Positions 1-10,438 of a DNA stretch of 64,000 bases are shown here, piece after piece (positions within the stretch are counted from its first letter, which is position 1; the number at the start of each line of letters is the position of its first letter). The position numbers and the translations under genes are program-made. This DNA comes from Artemisia argyi. Taxonomy: Eukaryota > Streptophyta > Magnoliopsida > Asterales > Asteraceae. Where the stretch lies: the NCBI GenBank assembly GCA_030686995.1, contig CM060708.1:106863044-106927043 (forward strand), written 5' to 3'. The notes under the pieces are model-generated. The model saw only the letters and a list, made by a program, of their open reading frames with translations, ran no database searches and was not told the origin of the DNA.

Positions 1-388
1 GGGTCAATCCATACCTCATGCTCACACATCCTACACACTTCAATGATGATCATGAATGATGAGAGACTCACTACAATGAAAGTTGAGAGACTACCAACAA
101 CGTTTCCGCAACTCTGATGAAAAGTCTCCTAATACAGAAGGGTGTGAGCATGATGGTCCCAAAGTCACAACATCACCTGAAGGCAATACGACTAAGGATG
201 AGCTCGGAGATTTACTTTGGCTGATGATCTCAAAGAAAGCTCAAAGATCACTCACCTCAAAGGAACTAAAATCACAAGTTCATTGCTTGATGTACAAAGT
301 GTGCTGAACATGAAGAATCAAAGTCTACGAGCTACAAGATTTCAAGGATGCAAGAATTCAGTACTTATCTTCTGGGGTGACCTCCCTT

Positions 389-398
389 AGGGGGAGAT
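389..398 (+). other. polypurine tract of Copia element A
   Basis: AGGGGGAGAT lies directly before the TG of the LTR. In LTR retrotransposons this tract primes plus-strand DNA synthesis. Its position fixes the plus orientation of the element. Confidence 0.75.
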
Positions 399-763
399 TG
401 TTAGGAATACGATTATTCAGTTAAAGACTCGGTCACCCCAAGTATTGCTAAGCATTACGTATCCTTATTATAGTTAGTACGTAGGTTATTAGTAGTGAAA
501 TATGTAAATAGTATTCGTAGAGTGGGTCGGGTCTTTACCCTCTGTCAGCTCACTCTACAGCTCGTTTCATGGAGCATAAGTAGTTGTAGTATATATACCC
601 TCTCCCAACCAAGGGAGAGGGTTGGACCTTTCACAACCTTAATCTAATATTCACTATTTTCTCTCAAAAGGCTCCCATCTCTTACTTTCTCTCTCTAAGT
701 TCTTCTATCATTCGATCCATATTAAACCATACCATACGTGTTTATGATTATGAGTATCCTACA
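399..763 (+). repeat. 3' LTR of Copia element A (365 bp)
   Basis: The LTR begins TGTTAGGAATAC and ends CCTACA. It is alignable by eye along its length with the inverted LTR at 2972-3365: both share the start, the 'actcggtcacc' block, the TATA region, the 'cttaatctaatatt' block and the 'aaaccatac' block. A TATA box (about 587-598) is followed at once by a hairpin with stem CCCTCTCC / GGAGAGGG (598-605 and 614-621). Confidence 0.8.
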
Positions 764-2105
764 TCTTAGTTTCTGTTACTTTGATTGAGTCACATAGGTC
801 TTTACACTGAACTTTCAAAGACTCATTTTCCGTAAGCAATTTAGCCATATTACATTCCAATTCAATGATTTTTGTTTCCATAACATTAATGTCATGTATA
901 ACTTTGGCTTCATTACTTTTCTCATGCATGTTTATTCGAGTTTTCAAATTATTGATCGTTAAGTTTTTGTTTTGTAGCTGAGCTTTCAAATCATTTATTT
1001 CAAAAAATTCACGAAATTCAGGGAATTCCGTATTCTTACATGGTTTGTAAATTTGAAGACTTTCTTCCTTTTGTTGAATTGATATTTCAAGTGAAATACA
1101 ATGTTTCTCAAGTTGTTAAAATCTATTTGAAAGTTCATCAAAAACATGTTTATCAACCATATCATTTGACTTAAAGGACTCAGCCGTAAACAAAGAACTT
1201 GAAGCATCATCACATTCAACATCCTGATCAGTTTGTTTAAGTATGTTAGCAGATGTATATTGTTGAACTGTTAAGGGTACCTCAGCACATGACACCTGTT
1301 CATTATCTGGTATGATGTCTGCATCCGTATCTTGTGTGCCACGGGTTGCTGAACTGTTGTATGGGTTAAGCTTCTCTGTCTTTGTTCCTCTGCACTTAGT
1401 GTCAACTGATCCAACATCTGATGAGTTACCCGAATCAATATTGATATCTCTTAATCGCACCCGACTGTCATTCATCATGATGTCACACTTTCGTTTGTGT
1501 AGTGCTCTTTCATGAATGTACTTCACAACATTACTCATGCATTTGTTTAGTGTTTCTCTGAACGCATTAACTTCAATTCCAGTGTAATTAGTAAAATACT
1601 TATTAATCATTTGATTCTCAGTGTATTATGAATCAACGAACACTTGGAGTTGGTTGTTAATCACACACAAGGCAACCATGGATCTTCCTTCAGAAAAATT
1701 TCCTTTGTCAAGTTGTTTTTCAAGTTGGTCTAAATACTGAGTAATTTTGACAGTGAAGGTCTGAACATCTTCACCAAAGAGTGATGTGAAGGCACGTTCG
1801 TACGCGAATGCACGTTCGTATCCAGTTAAGTATCCAGGTCGTTCAAATAGAACCTTAAGATGTGAGTGAAGTAGTTGAAAATATTCAATGCAACTGTCCT
1901 ATGCATTATCGAGCAATTTAAGTGGCTGATGGAGTTCATTCTGTTGAGACTTCGAGCACGGAGATTCCATTTTAGCATTATCAGACTCAAACACGTTAAT
2001 TTGTTGTGAAGGGTTGGAAGTCTTATGTACATCGATCATGTCGTACAATTTAAGTATCTCAGGTATGACTGAGTCTGAAGAATTTGACATGATGTGGACG
2101 TGCAC
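764..2105 (-). pseudogene. Copia gag-like protein, broken and truncated
   Basis: The open segments on the minus strand are 2105-1899, 1610-1116 and 989-764. The last two share one reading frame and are separated by a TAA at about 1113-1115, in a place where related gags (from memory) have Gln, so it may be a CAA-to-TAA change. A further in-frame stop lies just upstream of 1610. The segments include a basic stretch with HERALHKRKCD near the start of the second and a coiled-coil-rich C-terminal part with NEAKVIHDINVMETKIIELE. This combination is what I recall of a Copia gag class abundant in Asteraceae. The CCHC knuckle and everything downstream are missing because the LTR of element A abuts the frame at 763/764. 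It is not expected to be functional. Confidence 0.65.
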
Positions 2106-2182
2106 GTGATTTTACACTTCTATGATTTAAACCGAGAAATAGATTCTTTCGCGGAATTTTATAAAATCAAAAAGAGGTAATC

Positions 2183-2515
2183 GGAATCTGAAGGTAAACT
2201 CAAACTGGAGGTAATCTCAATCTGAAGGTAAACTCAAACTGGAGGTAATCTCAATCTGAAGCTACACTCAAACTGCAGCAAACCACAAACTTGAGCTAAC
2301 CGCAAACTTGAGCTAACCACAAACTTGAGCTAACCACAAACTTGAACTAACCACAAACTTGAGCTAACCGCAAACTTGAACTAACCTCAAACTCGAGCTA
2401 ACCACAAACTTGAGCTAACCACAAACTTGAGCTAACCGCAAACTTGAACTAACAACAAACTTGAGCTAACCACAAACTTGAGCTACCCACAAACTTTGAG
2501 CTAACCTCTAAACAC
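2183..2515. repeat. 18-bp tandem repeat array in the Copia B leader
   Basis: About a dozen copies of an 18-bp unit (plus strand: aaccacaaacttgagcta) run from about 2275 to 2515, with variants (cgc/ctc for cac, gaac for gagc). They are preceded at about 2183-2270 by degenerate units of the form 'aaactggaggtaatctcaatctgaaggt'. The array lies between the primer binding site and gag of element B, so it is part of the transcribed leader. No function is evident. Confidence 0.85.
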
Positions 2516-2702
2516 AAAAATACAAAAAAGTCACTATCTTGCCAGTTTGTCTTTTTCCCGCTTTTGAGTTAATCTCAACCAAGAAACAAGCTAATCTCAA
2601 CCAAGAAACACAAAAATACAAGAAAGTCACTATCTTGCCAGTTTGTCTTTTTCCCGCTTTTGAGTTAATCTCAACCAAGAAACAAGCTAATCTCAACCAA
2701 GA
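2511..2702. repeat. two direct copies of a 96-bp unit
   Basis: Copy 1 (2511-2606) and copy 2 (2607-2702) are nearly identical; both contain 'gtcactatcttgccagtttg' followed by 'tctttttcccgcttttgag'. On the minus strand the duplication produces a repeated peptide, but this is leader sequence and probably not a gene. Confidence 0.85.
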
Positions 2703-2952
2703 AACAAGCTAATCTCAACCAAGAAACTTGCACTAAATCACATCAAACATCAATCTAACAACTAATTCAACCTACCCAAGTGAAAAATTAAGTATTACTA
2801 ACACCTCAAAACACAAAAATACCACCAAATCATCAACAACACCACAAACAAAAATCAATTCGAGGTGATTTCTTGAAAAACATTTCGAACCAAAACAATG
2901 AACCACTAAGCCAAGCCATAAATTTGAGCACCAACAATCCTAGGATGAAACC

Positions 2953-2970
2953 TTGGCTCTTGATACCAAT
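2953..2970 (-). other. primer binding site (tRNA-iMet) of Copia B
   Basis: The minus strand reads TGGTATCAAGAGCCAAGG just inside the LTR. It matches the complement of the 3' end of plant initiator-methionine tRNA (TGGTATCAGAGCCAGG) apart from small insertions. This fixes 2972-3365 as the 5' LTR. Confidence 0.8.
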
Positions 2971-2971
2971 T

Positions 2972-3365
2972 TTAGTATATTCATAATTGTAACATGTATG
3001 GTTTAGTGGTTGGATTGATTCAAGAAAGATGAATAAGAAGAGAGTTTAGAGAGAGAAAGTGAGTTGGGTGTTTCTAGAGAGAGAAAGAGATGAGAGAAAA
3101 TGTAATATTAGATTAAGAGAAGTGAAAGCACCAACCCTCTCCACATGTGGAGAGGGGTATATATAGTTTCCTACAAAAAAGATAAAAACGCCCACACCCG
3201 GGCTGTGGATCAGGCATACAGTGGGTAAAGACCCGTCCTTCTTCCACGATGTTACTTAGACTAAACTAATATCTAACTAACTAATAAACTAACTACGAGC
3301 TAACTTAAATGCTGTTACTCAGTTAGGTGACCGAGTCTTCTATAGAAATATTTGTATTCCTAACA
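2972..3365 (-). repeat. 5' LTR of Copia element B (about 394 bp)
   Basis: On the minus strand it starts TGTTAGGAATAC at 3365 and ends ...ATATACTAAA next to the primer binding site; the expected terminal CA appears mutated. The TATA box (3158-3165) is followed by a perfect 22-bp palindrome at 3135-3156 with stem CCCTCTCC / GGAGAGGG, in the same position as in the related LTR at 399-763. Confidence 0.8.
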
Positions 3366-3585
3366 CCGTAGGATCAAGTCAATTTGATTTTGGGCGGAAT
3401 ACCATTTTTGTAAATATTGGACGAAATTTTTAGGGGTCTAAGTGTATCATCCTCATTTGCTTCCATACCCCTAAAGTTTATCCCCTTTTTTTTCTCTATA
3501 CTTCTATCACACACACTAAACACACATAATAAACACATACAAACTCAAATAGCAAACCAGATCCGTCATATCCGCATATCCGTCA

Positions 3586-3715
3586 TCTTCTTCATCTCCA
3601 TCATCTCCATCATCTCCATCATCTCCGTCATCTCCGTCATCTCTGTCATCTCGATCATCTCCGTCAACGCATCTCCGTCATCTCCATCATCTCTGTCATC
3701 TCTGTCATCTCTTTC
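3586..3715. repeat. degenerate TC[A/C]TC / CATCTC microsatellite
   Basis: There are about 18 tandem copies of catctc(c/g/t) units. The open frame across it (poly Ile-Ser) is a by-product of the repeat. Confidence 0.85.
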
Positions 3716-4038
3716 GCTTAATATCCGGCGTTGACTCCGGTATTGACTTCGTCATCTCTAATTTCTTTTTATCTTACATAATTTAGTTTTTAATTGTTTA
3801 ACATACTTTAGTTTTTAATTGTTTAACAATTGTTTTCTCATGCATTGACTCAGGCATTTACTTCGGCGTTGACTATCTCATGAAGATGTTTGTTTTATTA
3901 GTTATTGTTTTTTTATTACATATCTATTTTTGCACATGTGAAGATTTTTAATTGATTTATTAGATACTATTTTTAGTGTATGTTTGTTACATTAACTATC
4001 TAATTATGCGTTTGTGAAAGAATACTTTATGGATCAGG

Positions 4039-4379
4039 TGTTTGATGTGTATAGATGAATCTAGGTACGTTTGAAGAATATTTGAGTTTATTATGGATTT
4101 AAGTCTAGTTAAAGTATCTTCGCATGTGAAGAATATTAGTTTTGAAATGAAGTTTTGATGTTATTAGCATTTTTTGTTATGATTTAAATTTAGTAAGAAT
4201 ATCTTCACGAATGAAGAAAATCAGTAAGCAATGGAATTTTGAGGTTATTATCGGATTTAAGTTTTTAGGATTAGGTTGTTTGATGTTTAGAGATGAATTT
4301 AGGTACGTTTGAAGAATATTTGAGTTTATTAATGGATTTAAGTTTAGTTAGAGTATCTTCGCATGTGAAGAATATTAGA
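4039..4379. repeat. two direct copies of a ~100-bp unit
   Basis: Copies at 4039-4139 and 4276-4379 share 'ggtacgtttgaagaatattt' and end with the palindrome-containing 'tcttcgcatgtgaagaatat'. They differ at a handful of bases. The spacing is about 240 bp. Confidence 0.8.
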
Positions 4380-6099
4380 TTCTTTAACTATTGGCTTGTA
4401 AAGAAAAGTACCATCTTCCAATTCAATTTCTTCACATATATCTGACTCATCTTGTTTTATATATTGTATACCTTAAAAAAATTCAAGTTTCATATATTAA
4501 ACATGCTTTCAACATCTCTGAAGAAACAAAACAAAATATTTTCACATGTGAAGATAGTATAACTAGATTTATTTACACTCTTAACCTAAAAAATCCAATA
4601 CATTCTTTTTTATTTTGCATCAAAAACTTATCTGCTGAGTGATTATCTTCATTTATATCCTCAAAAATCCAATACATTCTGATTTATTTGCACTTAAATC
4701 GCCTAAATGATTATATTCAAATGTTAAAAATAGTATAACTACACTTATTTTGGACTTATAACATTAAAAATTCAATACATTCTGATTTTCTACGCAAGCG
4801 AAAAAAATGTAACAAAAGCTTAAATCGCCTAATTGCATCAAAAACTCATCTGCTAAGTGCTTTTCTTCACATCTTAACTTACTGTAACTACATTTATTTT
4901 CACATATAGTCTCAATAATCAAATAAATTATAATATTCTTCACAAGCGAAAAAATTGTAATCAAGGCTTAAATCGTCTAATTGCATCAAAAACTCATCGC
5001 CTAAGTTATTATCTTCACATGTGAAGAAACTATTATTAGACTTAGGGTTAATACACACAAATGTTACTAAAGTTTCACAAAAATATGCTTTTAGTTACTA
5101 TAATTTTTTTTTGGTTCAAAGAGGTCACTCATGTTTGCGTGACCAGTTAATTAGGTTACTCATGTAAATGGGTTCGGTTAATTAGGTTACTCCCAGGGTG
5201 GGATACCAGGTGTACCGGTTTTCCACTATCTTTAATTTACATTTTTGGTCCCTGTGGCATGGCGGGTATAACGAATTTAATCCTTAGGAAGTTGTCACAA
5301 CTCGTAAATTCCGGTCATTTTCCAAACCTCGACAATTTACTATTCACAAGTTACTATTCATCATTTACTATTCATCGATCACTATTCATCGTTTTCGAAG
5401 TCAATTCGACATTCTGAGAAGCGTTCAGAAATTTTACTATTCACTTGACACTATTCATTTCCGGAAGAAATATTACTATTCACGTGCATTACTCATGTCA
5501 TCGTAAAAATTAGTTTACGAGTATTTAAATTCGCGTAACCGTATTGGTTCAGGAGCGAATTCATGCATTATCATTGGGACATTTCATACGGACTAGAAAT
5601 AGTCTGCATATCATCATTAGGGCACTTGCATACTATTCCACTCGTAGGATAATTAAATTAATACTTTTGGTATAATTAACGATTTACGTATGTTTATTTT
5701 AAATAAACACTAATACGCGAACTATAAATGTGGCTAACACGTCCAACACTCCCGACTATGATCCCAATATATTTTTATATTCATTTTAATAATATAAAAA
5801 TTATAATATTAATTTACCCGGTGTTTTGGAAATTTATTTATTACGTATCGTACGTCTAACTTAATAACGACGGTTTTCATAAAAATTAAACAATAATAAC
5901 CCGAACTCTCCGTACTTGTACCCGACATATTTTTACAATTTTTACGACTTTATTATGTCCCGAATAACTTCAATAAAATTTATTTCTAGCAAACCCGGTA
6001 CCCGATTATACCTAAACTAACTAATAACAACACAAACTACACTACACTTCCTAATTAAATCAACAAACACCTTCCCCCTTTCTCCTCCTTTCATGACCG

Positions 6100-6115
6100 C
6101 CCCCCCCCCCCCCCC
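6100..6115. repeat. C16 homopolymer
   Basis: Sixteen consecutive C residues occur in otherwise AT-rich DNA. The length is prone to sequencing and replication error. Confidence 0.9.
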
Positions 6116-7315
6116 TTCCTAGCCTCCTCATGAGCTAAACACTCACCAACCAAATTTAATGCTTACCAAACCTTTGTCTCTAAGTATATATTAAACTTTT
6201 TTCATCCATTTTTCACAAATAATTATACTAGTTCAAGAAAACTTTTTCTCTCATTTTCTCTCTTTGTATGAATCGACCTAGGGTGATCAAGAAGCAAGAA
6301 CAACAAATTTTTCCAAGATCTAGGTGTAAACTTGTTCACTTAGTCATCCTTGTTGGAGTTTTGAAATAGAAACTCAAGGATTTGTAGGTTTTTCATCATC
6401 TAAACTCCCTAAACCTTCAAGTAAGTTAACAAACTCATTTTTATAATTTTTACAAGTTATTGCTATGATTATATACTTTTCTTACAAGAACTCATGCATA
6501 TAATGGCTTATACCACTTTATTTTATAAACTTTTAACTTTTGAACCTTAGTAAGTGATTATTGTTAGATCTTTGTTAGATCTACTTGGTTATGATGTTTA
6601 GGAACCCATGACACCCTAAGAAGGTGTATGGTAGGATTAGACTAGTTTTGTGGTGATTGAAAGTGGTTTGGTTGAAGTTGGAACAAGTTTGAAACTAGGA
6701 AAATGGTTTTTGAAACTACATATTGACCTACTGTCCCTATTTTTATTTCGTGGGAAAATCAGTAGATGGTGGTTAAGTTTTGACCAAAGATTTAGAAAAT
6801 ACTTTCAAAAACGAAACTTTAGGCGAAAAAATGGATTAAAACGAGCTTATAACGAAGGAGTTATGATTTTTGCAAATTTAACGACGAAAACTATTTCTTA
6901 TAAAAACTGCATGCTGTTTGGCAGTTTTCGACGGGCAAAAAGAGGTATTAAACGTAACCTAGAGGAGCCGAGTTATCAAAAATATATTATTATATACAAA
7001 AACGAATCCGTGGACATAAAGAACAAGGAAAATGAGCTTAAAACGACCAAGTTATACCCGTTTTAACATCGTCAAACTATATATATATATATGGACACAA
7101 ATAAAAATAATAACTTACGCGCTAAACGGTATATTTTCTAGAAATGTTACTAAGGACTATTTTCTTATCAAATGAATACGTATGACCCAAGAGAATATTT
7201 ATACGACTTAACGACGTTATTTCAAGGTTTTCGATACAAGGAATTTAACGCTAACATTTTCATACGAGATAATACGACAAGTTATATACTTCTATATATG
7301 AACTTATTAACAATA

Positions 7316-7640
7316 TTATGAGCCGTGATATTAAAAAACCCATGATAGCTACGGTGATATTGTAAAACCAACGTGATATTAAACTTTTTTACATGTAAAA
7401 ATGAACTGTGATATTAGTGAAAAGCTTAATATAATTGTTTTTTTTATTACGATATTAAAAAAACTTACGGTGATATTAAAAAAACTGAAAAAGAATGTAT
7501 GAGTATTAGAGTGATATTAAAAAAAAAAACCTTGATAGTTACGGTGATATTAACAATTTTTATTAAGAAAAAGTTTTTATGATATTAAAAAAGTTATTGT
7601 GATACTAAATTTATTATTAAAAAAAAAGTTTATGTGATAT
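7316..7640. repeat. degenerate 'gtgatattaaaa' repeats
   Basis: At least ten dispersed copies of gtgatattaa(a)n occur, often preceded by 'acg' or 'ac'. Copies continue up to the foldback at 7645-7727. They are imperfect and irregularly spaced, so they look like a decayed satellite or minisatellite. Confidence 0.7.
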
Positions 7641-7644
7641 CAAA

Positions 7645-7727
7645 ATCTGATTTGGACTTTTTTACAAAAGTCAAGATCTGATCTTGACAATCAGATCTTG
7701 ACTTTTGTAAAAAAGTCAAAATCAGAT
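7645..7727. repeat. near-perfect 38-bp inverted repeat (foldback)
   Basis: Left arm 7645-7682 and right arm 7690-7727 pair at 37 of 38 positions around a 7-base spacer. The arms contain 'acttttttacaaaagtcaag' and an inner 'agatctgat'. A transcript would form a long hairpin. Confidence 0.9.
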
Positions 7728-8003
7728 GCTAATATCAGAATACCTTTAACGATGAAAACGATTTTTTTTGAAAATTTTTTCAGCGATTCTTAATTATTTG
7801 TTGTCCTCTTTATTTTTTTTTTAATTTTTTCAGATTTTTTTGAATTTTTTTTCAGAAAAAAGCTAATATGATAGTAACGATTTTAAAAAAAAGATGAGAT
7901 ATTTACGATATTGCCACTCCGTATTTTTCAGATGGTTGACTAAATGGAGGGCTAAATTCGTCCGTACCATCCGCACTAAAAGACAAAAACATACCTGATC
8001 CTC

Positions 8004-8008
<5 letters not shown>

Positions 8009-8099
<91 letters not shown>
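8009..8099. repeat. (AT)n microsatellite, ~91 bp
   Basis: This is an uninterrupted AT dinucleotide run. Confidence 0.95.
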
Positions 8100-8102
<3 letters not shown>

Positions 8103-9638
8103 CATTTAACTTTCTAGATTTCACATATTTAGTCCCTATACTTATATATTTTATAGAAATGGCAGAAATAGTCCCTAAACTATATTAACTTTCAATGTTT
8201 ACCTTTTATAACCTTAACTTTATAATATTTAAAAAATTAGTCCTTATAAGTTTATAACTTGTTTTACTTTCTATCCTAAGGTTTTAGAACTTTGCAAAAA
8301 GGGTCCTTGTACTTAATACTTTTAAGATATGTCAAAAATATTCCTTAGACTTAATATTTTCATAAAGTTACCATATATACCCCTATGCATGAAAACTATT
8401 GCAAAACTAGTCCTAAATTCATGTAAACTATATTTTTATGAAACAAAAGAGTTTTCTAGCTTATGTTTAGCTAATATATGCTCATCTAAGTTACCTAAAC
8501 CAACATATAGCACATGATAAGGCAATTTAGCCTAAAAACATGAATTTAGCAAAAACTATGGTTTCAAAATGAAAACTTGTAAATGAAAATTATCAAGGCT
8601 CTAGCTTAGGTTTCTAAGGGTTCTAGAGCATATCCTAAGTATCCTAGGTCAGTACTAAGGATATTAGAATCAAATATTAGGCTTACTTGGTCAAGTGGAG
8701 GGTTAACGTGGGTTTCTAGGGTTTTTCGTCTTGAATTGGAACTCGACAAGTATCTAGGCCATACTACTTGACTCCTAAAGCTTCTAGGGACTTAGTACTA
8801 CAGAATATATGAGGTAGAAAAGAGAGGGGAGATGTGAAGTGAAAGGGAGGGGAGGTTGTGCTATTTATAGGGTCCGTTTGGTGTGTCGAGCAAGAAAAAG
8901 GGATAGGAGGTGGCGAGAGGGGGAGGGGGATGACTAAGTGCAGCTACTAGATGACTAAGTGTGCCTATGGTGATGACTAAGAGTGGCTATGGTAGCTAGG
9001 GGGTTCTATAGGGGTGTTTGTGGTGGTGAGGCAGCCGCGAGTTAAGGTGGTGACAAGGTGGTGATCCACCATCTTGTGTGCTAGCTTGGGAGGTGATAGG
9101 GTGTATACTTAGGGTAAGAAAGGTTCTAGGTAGCTAGGTTGAGGTGCTTGAGGTGCTATTGTTAAGGTTTTACTAGTTTAGGTTTAGTTTAGACCTAGTT
9201 TTGTCTAGTGAGAGATTAAGGTCTAGCCTAAGGTTTAGTGCCTAGATTAGGGTCCTATGAGTGTTTAGTGACTAAGATTAAGTCCTAGGAGGCTTATACT
9301 AAGTGGTGGTAGCTTGTGGTAAAGATTTGGGATAGTTTAGACCTAATTCCGGGACTTTATGACCTAGTTTTGGTTTTGTGCTTAAAGGACTTATACCTAA
9401 GTTCTAGGGAGTTGTACTATAGTCTAGAGAGTCTAATATATCCTAAAGTTTCTATTATAACTTATACCTAAGCCTTGAACACTTTCAAACTAGTTTAGAT
9501 AAGCAATTACGGTTCTAAAGATAACTGTAACCACATAGGGTTCAATTAGGGTTTCTGATAGATATAGTATACTAGAGTGATAGATTACTTAGTGTATTAG
9601 TGTTTATAACCTAGACATGACATACCGGGATGTTTACA

Positions 9639-9863
9639 GGAGGTAAAAATAGTGGTGTTGAGCATAGGTGGATACGTGAGCAGGTCTAACAGTCATATAA
9701 GCAATAGCGATGTAATAAAGCAAAAATTTTACTCGAGAAAATGATATAGGCATTTATAATCCTATAGGATGCTTAGTGAGGGCCTAAGTTAAGTTAATAT
9801 GGCATAGCTAACCTAGGGGAGGCTTAGTGCGGAAGTTAGTGGGTTACTACATATGTTGCCCAT
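9639..9863. other. short stretch between candidate solo LTR and split Gypsy gag
   Basis: This is probably a decayed continuation of the minus-strand Gypsy gag region whose frame closes at 9864. No domain is readable. Confidence 0.4.
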
Positions 9864-9969
9864 TTACTGGAGGGTAAAACCCTGAGGATAAGTATGAGTT
9901 TGCAATTGGGGATACATACCATTGGGAAGAAGACTTCCTCCCATATTGAACGGAGGTGGATTGCCTTCT
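9864..9969 (-). pseudogene. Gypsy gag fragment, distal part of the split gag at 30062-30638
   Basis: On the minus strand the frame reads ...NPPPFNMGGSLLPNGMYPQ... and ends at a TAA (9864-9866). It continues in frame from the fragment ending at 30062, with the element 9970-30056 and its duplicated CTTCT lying between them. From memory, Asteraceae Gypsy gags have a Gly/Pro/Asn-rich segment of this kind after the LPPLLAAHLGR block. The premature stop and the insertion make it non-functional. Confidence 0.7.
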
Positions 9970-10173
9970 TGATGAGGCGAAAAGTGTTACGCTTTTAGGG
10001 GGTCATTTAAGCCCTAAGTCGTGATTATTTGATCAAATATTGCCTCAAATCGTACCTTTTGTCATTTTAGGTACTTTGGAGAAGAAATCTGGAAAAGGAA
10101 GCATTTTGGACGCTTTTGGAGCGAAAAGTGAAGAAAACGGCAAAGTCTCCAAAATCAAGCTGGAAATAGCACC

Positions 10174-10412
10174 TGACGGCGTCACGCTTTGCATGTGACG
10201 GCGTCATGTGTTGGCAAAGAGGTGGATATAAAGTTTACACGAGACGTGCCAGAATGTTTTTGGGACTTAAAGAGTGACGACGTCATGCTTTGGGAATTTA
10301 ACAAGTGACGGCCAAGAGAAGATTCATACGTGACGGTGTCAGATCTGGATCTAGGCAATCTGAAAAGAGTATTGGCAGCTAGTTGACAACGTCACAGGTA
10401 TAACGTGATGCA
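10174..10412 (+). promoter_or_regulatory. array of TGACGNCGTCA-type palindromes upstream of LTR TATA
   Basis: At least six half or full sites occur, for example TGACGGCGTCA at 10174-10184 and TGACAACGTCA at 10383-10393. TGACG is the known core of plant as-1 elements bound by TGA-class bZIP factors. That these sites act as an enhancer in this LTR is inference. Some 5' LTR copies have CpG-to-TpG or CpA changes compared with the 3' LTR. Confidence 0.6.
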
Positions 10413-10426
10413 GTAAGATGTGTAAT

Positions 10427-10438
10427 CTCTATATATAG
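10427..10438 (+). promoter_or_regulatory. TATA box of the 5' LTR
   Basis: CTCTATATATAG lies directly downstream of the TGACG array. The same site is at 29083-29094 in the 3' LTR and at about 39072-39083 (minus) in the solo LTR. Confidence 0.65.

Larger units (their letters stand above)
1..763 (+). mobile_element. 3' end of a Ty1/Copia element (element A)
   Basis: Only the tail of this element lies in the window. Bases 1-388 are internal sequence after the pol region; a 74-codon open frame at 83-307 shows no motif I recognise. A polypurine tract (AGGGGGAGAT, 389-398) directly precedes an LTR that starts TGTTAGGAATAC at 399 and ends CCTACA at 763. Immediately after 763 the sequence becomes the minus-strand gag of a related Copia element. 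The simplest reading is that element A inserted into element B. Its left boundary and its target-site duplication lie outside the window, so this reading is inference. Confidence 0.75.
764..3365 (-). mobile_element. Ty1/Copia element B, 5' part, cut off by element A
   Basis: Read on the minus strand, the order is LTR (3365 to 2972), a tRNA-iMet primer binding site (2970 to 2953), a repeat-rich leader (about 2950 to 2110), then a gag fragment (2105 to 764). At 764 the gag stops and the plus-strand LTR of element A begins. No protease, integrase or RT from B is in the window; they would lie left of position 1. The 5 bases outside the LTR are ccgta (3366-3370). Confidence 0.75.
3366..5292. other. 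unassigned repeat-rich DNA
   Basis: No gene or retrotransposon domain is recognisable here. The stretch holds a CATCTC-type microsatellite (3586-3715), a direct repeat of about 100 bp (4039-4139 and 4276-4379), shorter repeated blocks such as 'aattgcatcaaaaactcatc' (about 4832 and 4980), and several copies of a palindrome centred on CATGTG. It may be a decayed non-autonomous transposon, but no terminal repeats were found. Confidence 0.5.
5293..9638 (+). repeat. candidate giant solo LTR, chromovirus-like (~4.3 kb)
   Basis: The left end TGTCACAACTCGTAAATTCC resembles the start of the 4.1-kb LTRs at 44402-56457 (TGTAACCTCTCGTAATTTTCC when read on their strand). The right end ATGTTTACA resembles their end GTGTTACA. 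Flanking bases ggaagt (5287-5292) and ggaggt (9639-9644) could be an imperfect target duplication. A TATA-like site lies at about 6182, 0.9 kb from the left end, as in the related LTRs, and is followed by a leader and a GTAAGT donor-like site at about 6421. There is no primer binding site or polypurine tract at either end. A minus-strand TATA-like CTATAAATAG at about 8865-8875 leaves the orientation open. Both boundaries are tentative. Confidence 0.4.

Noticed and set aside
2275..2515. Regular 18-bp repeats that could suggest a CRISPR-like array
   Set aside because: The units are directly tandem with no spacers and lie in a plant retrotransposon leader.
3586..3715. Ile/Ser-rich secreted protein
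   Set aside because: The frame is the read-through of a CATCTC microsatellite.
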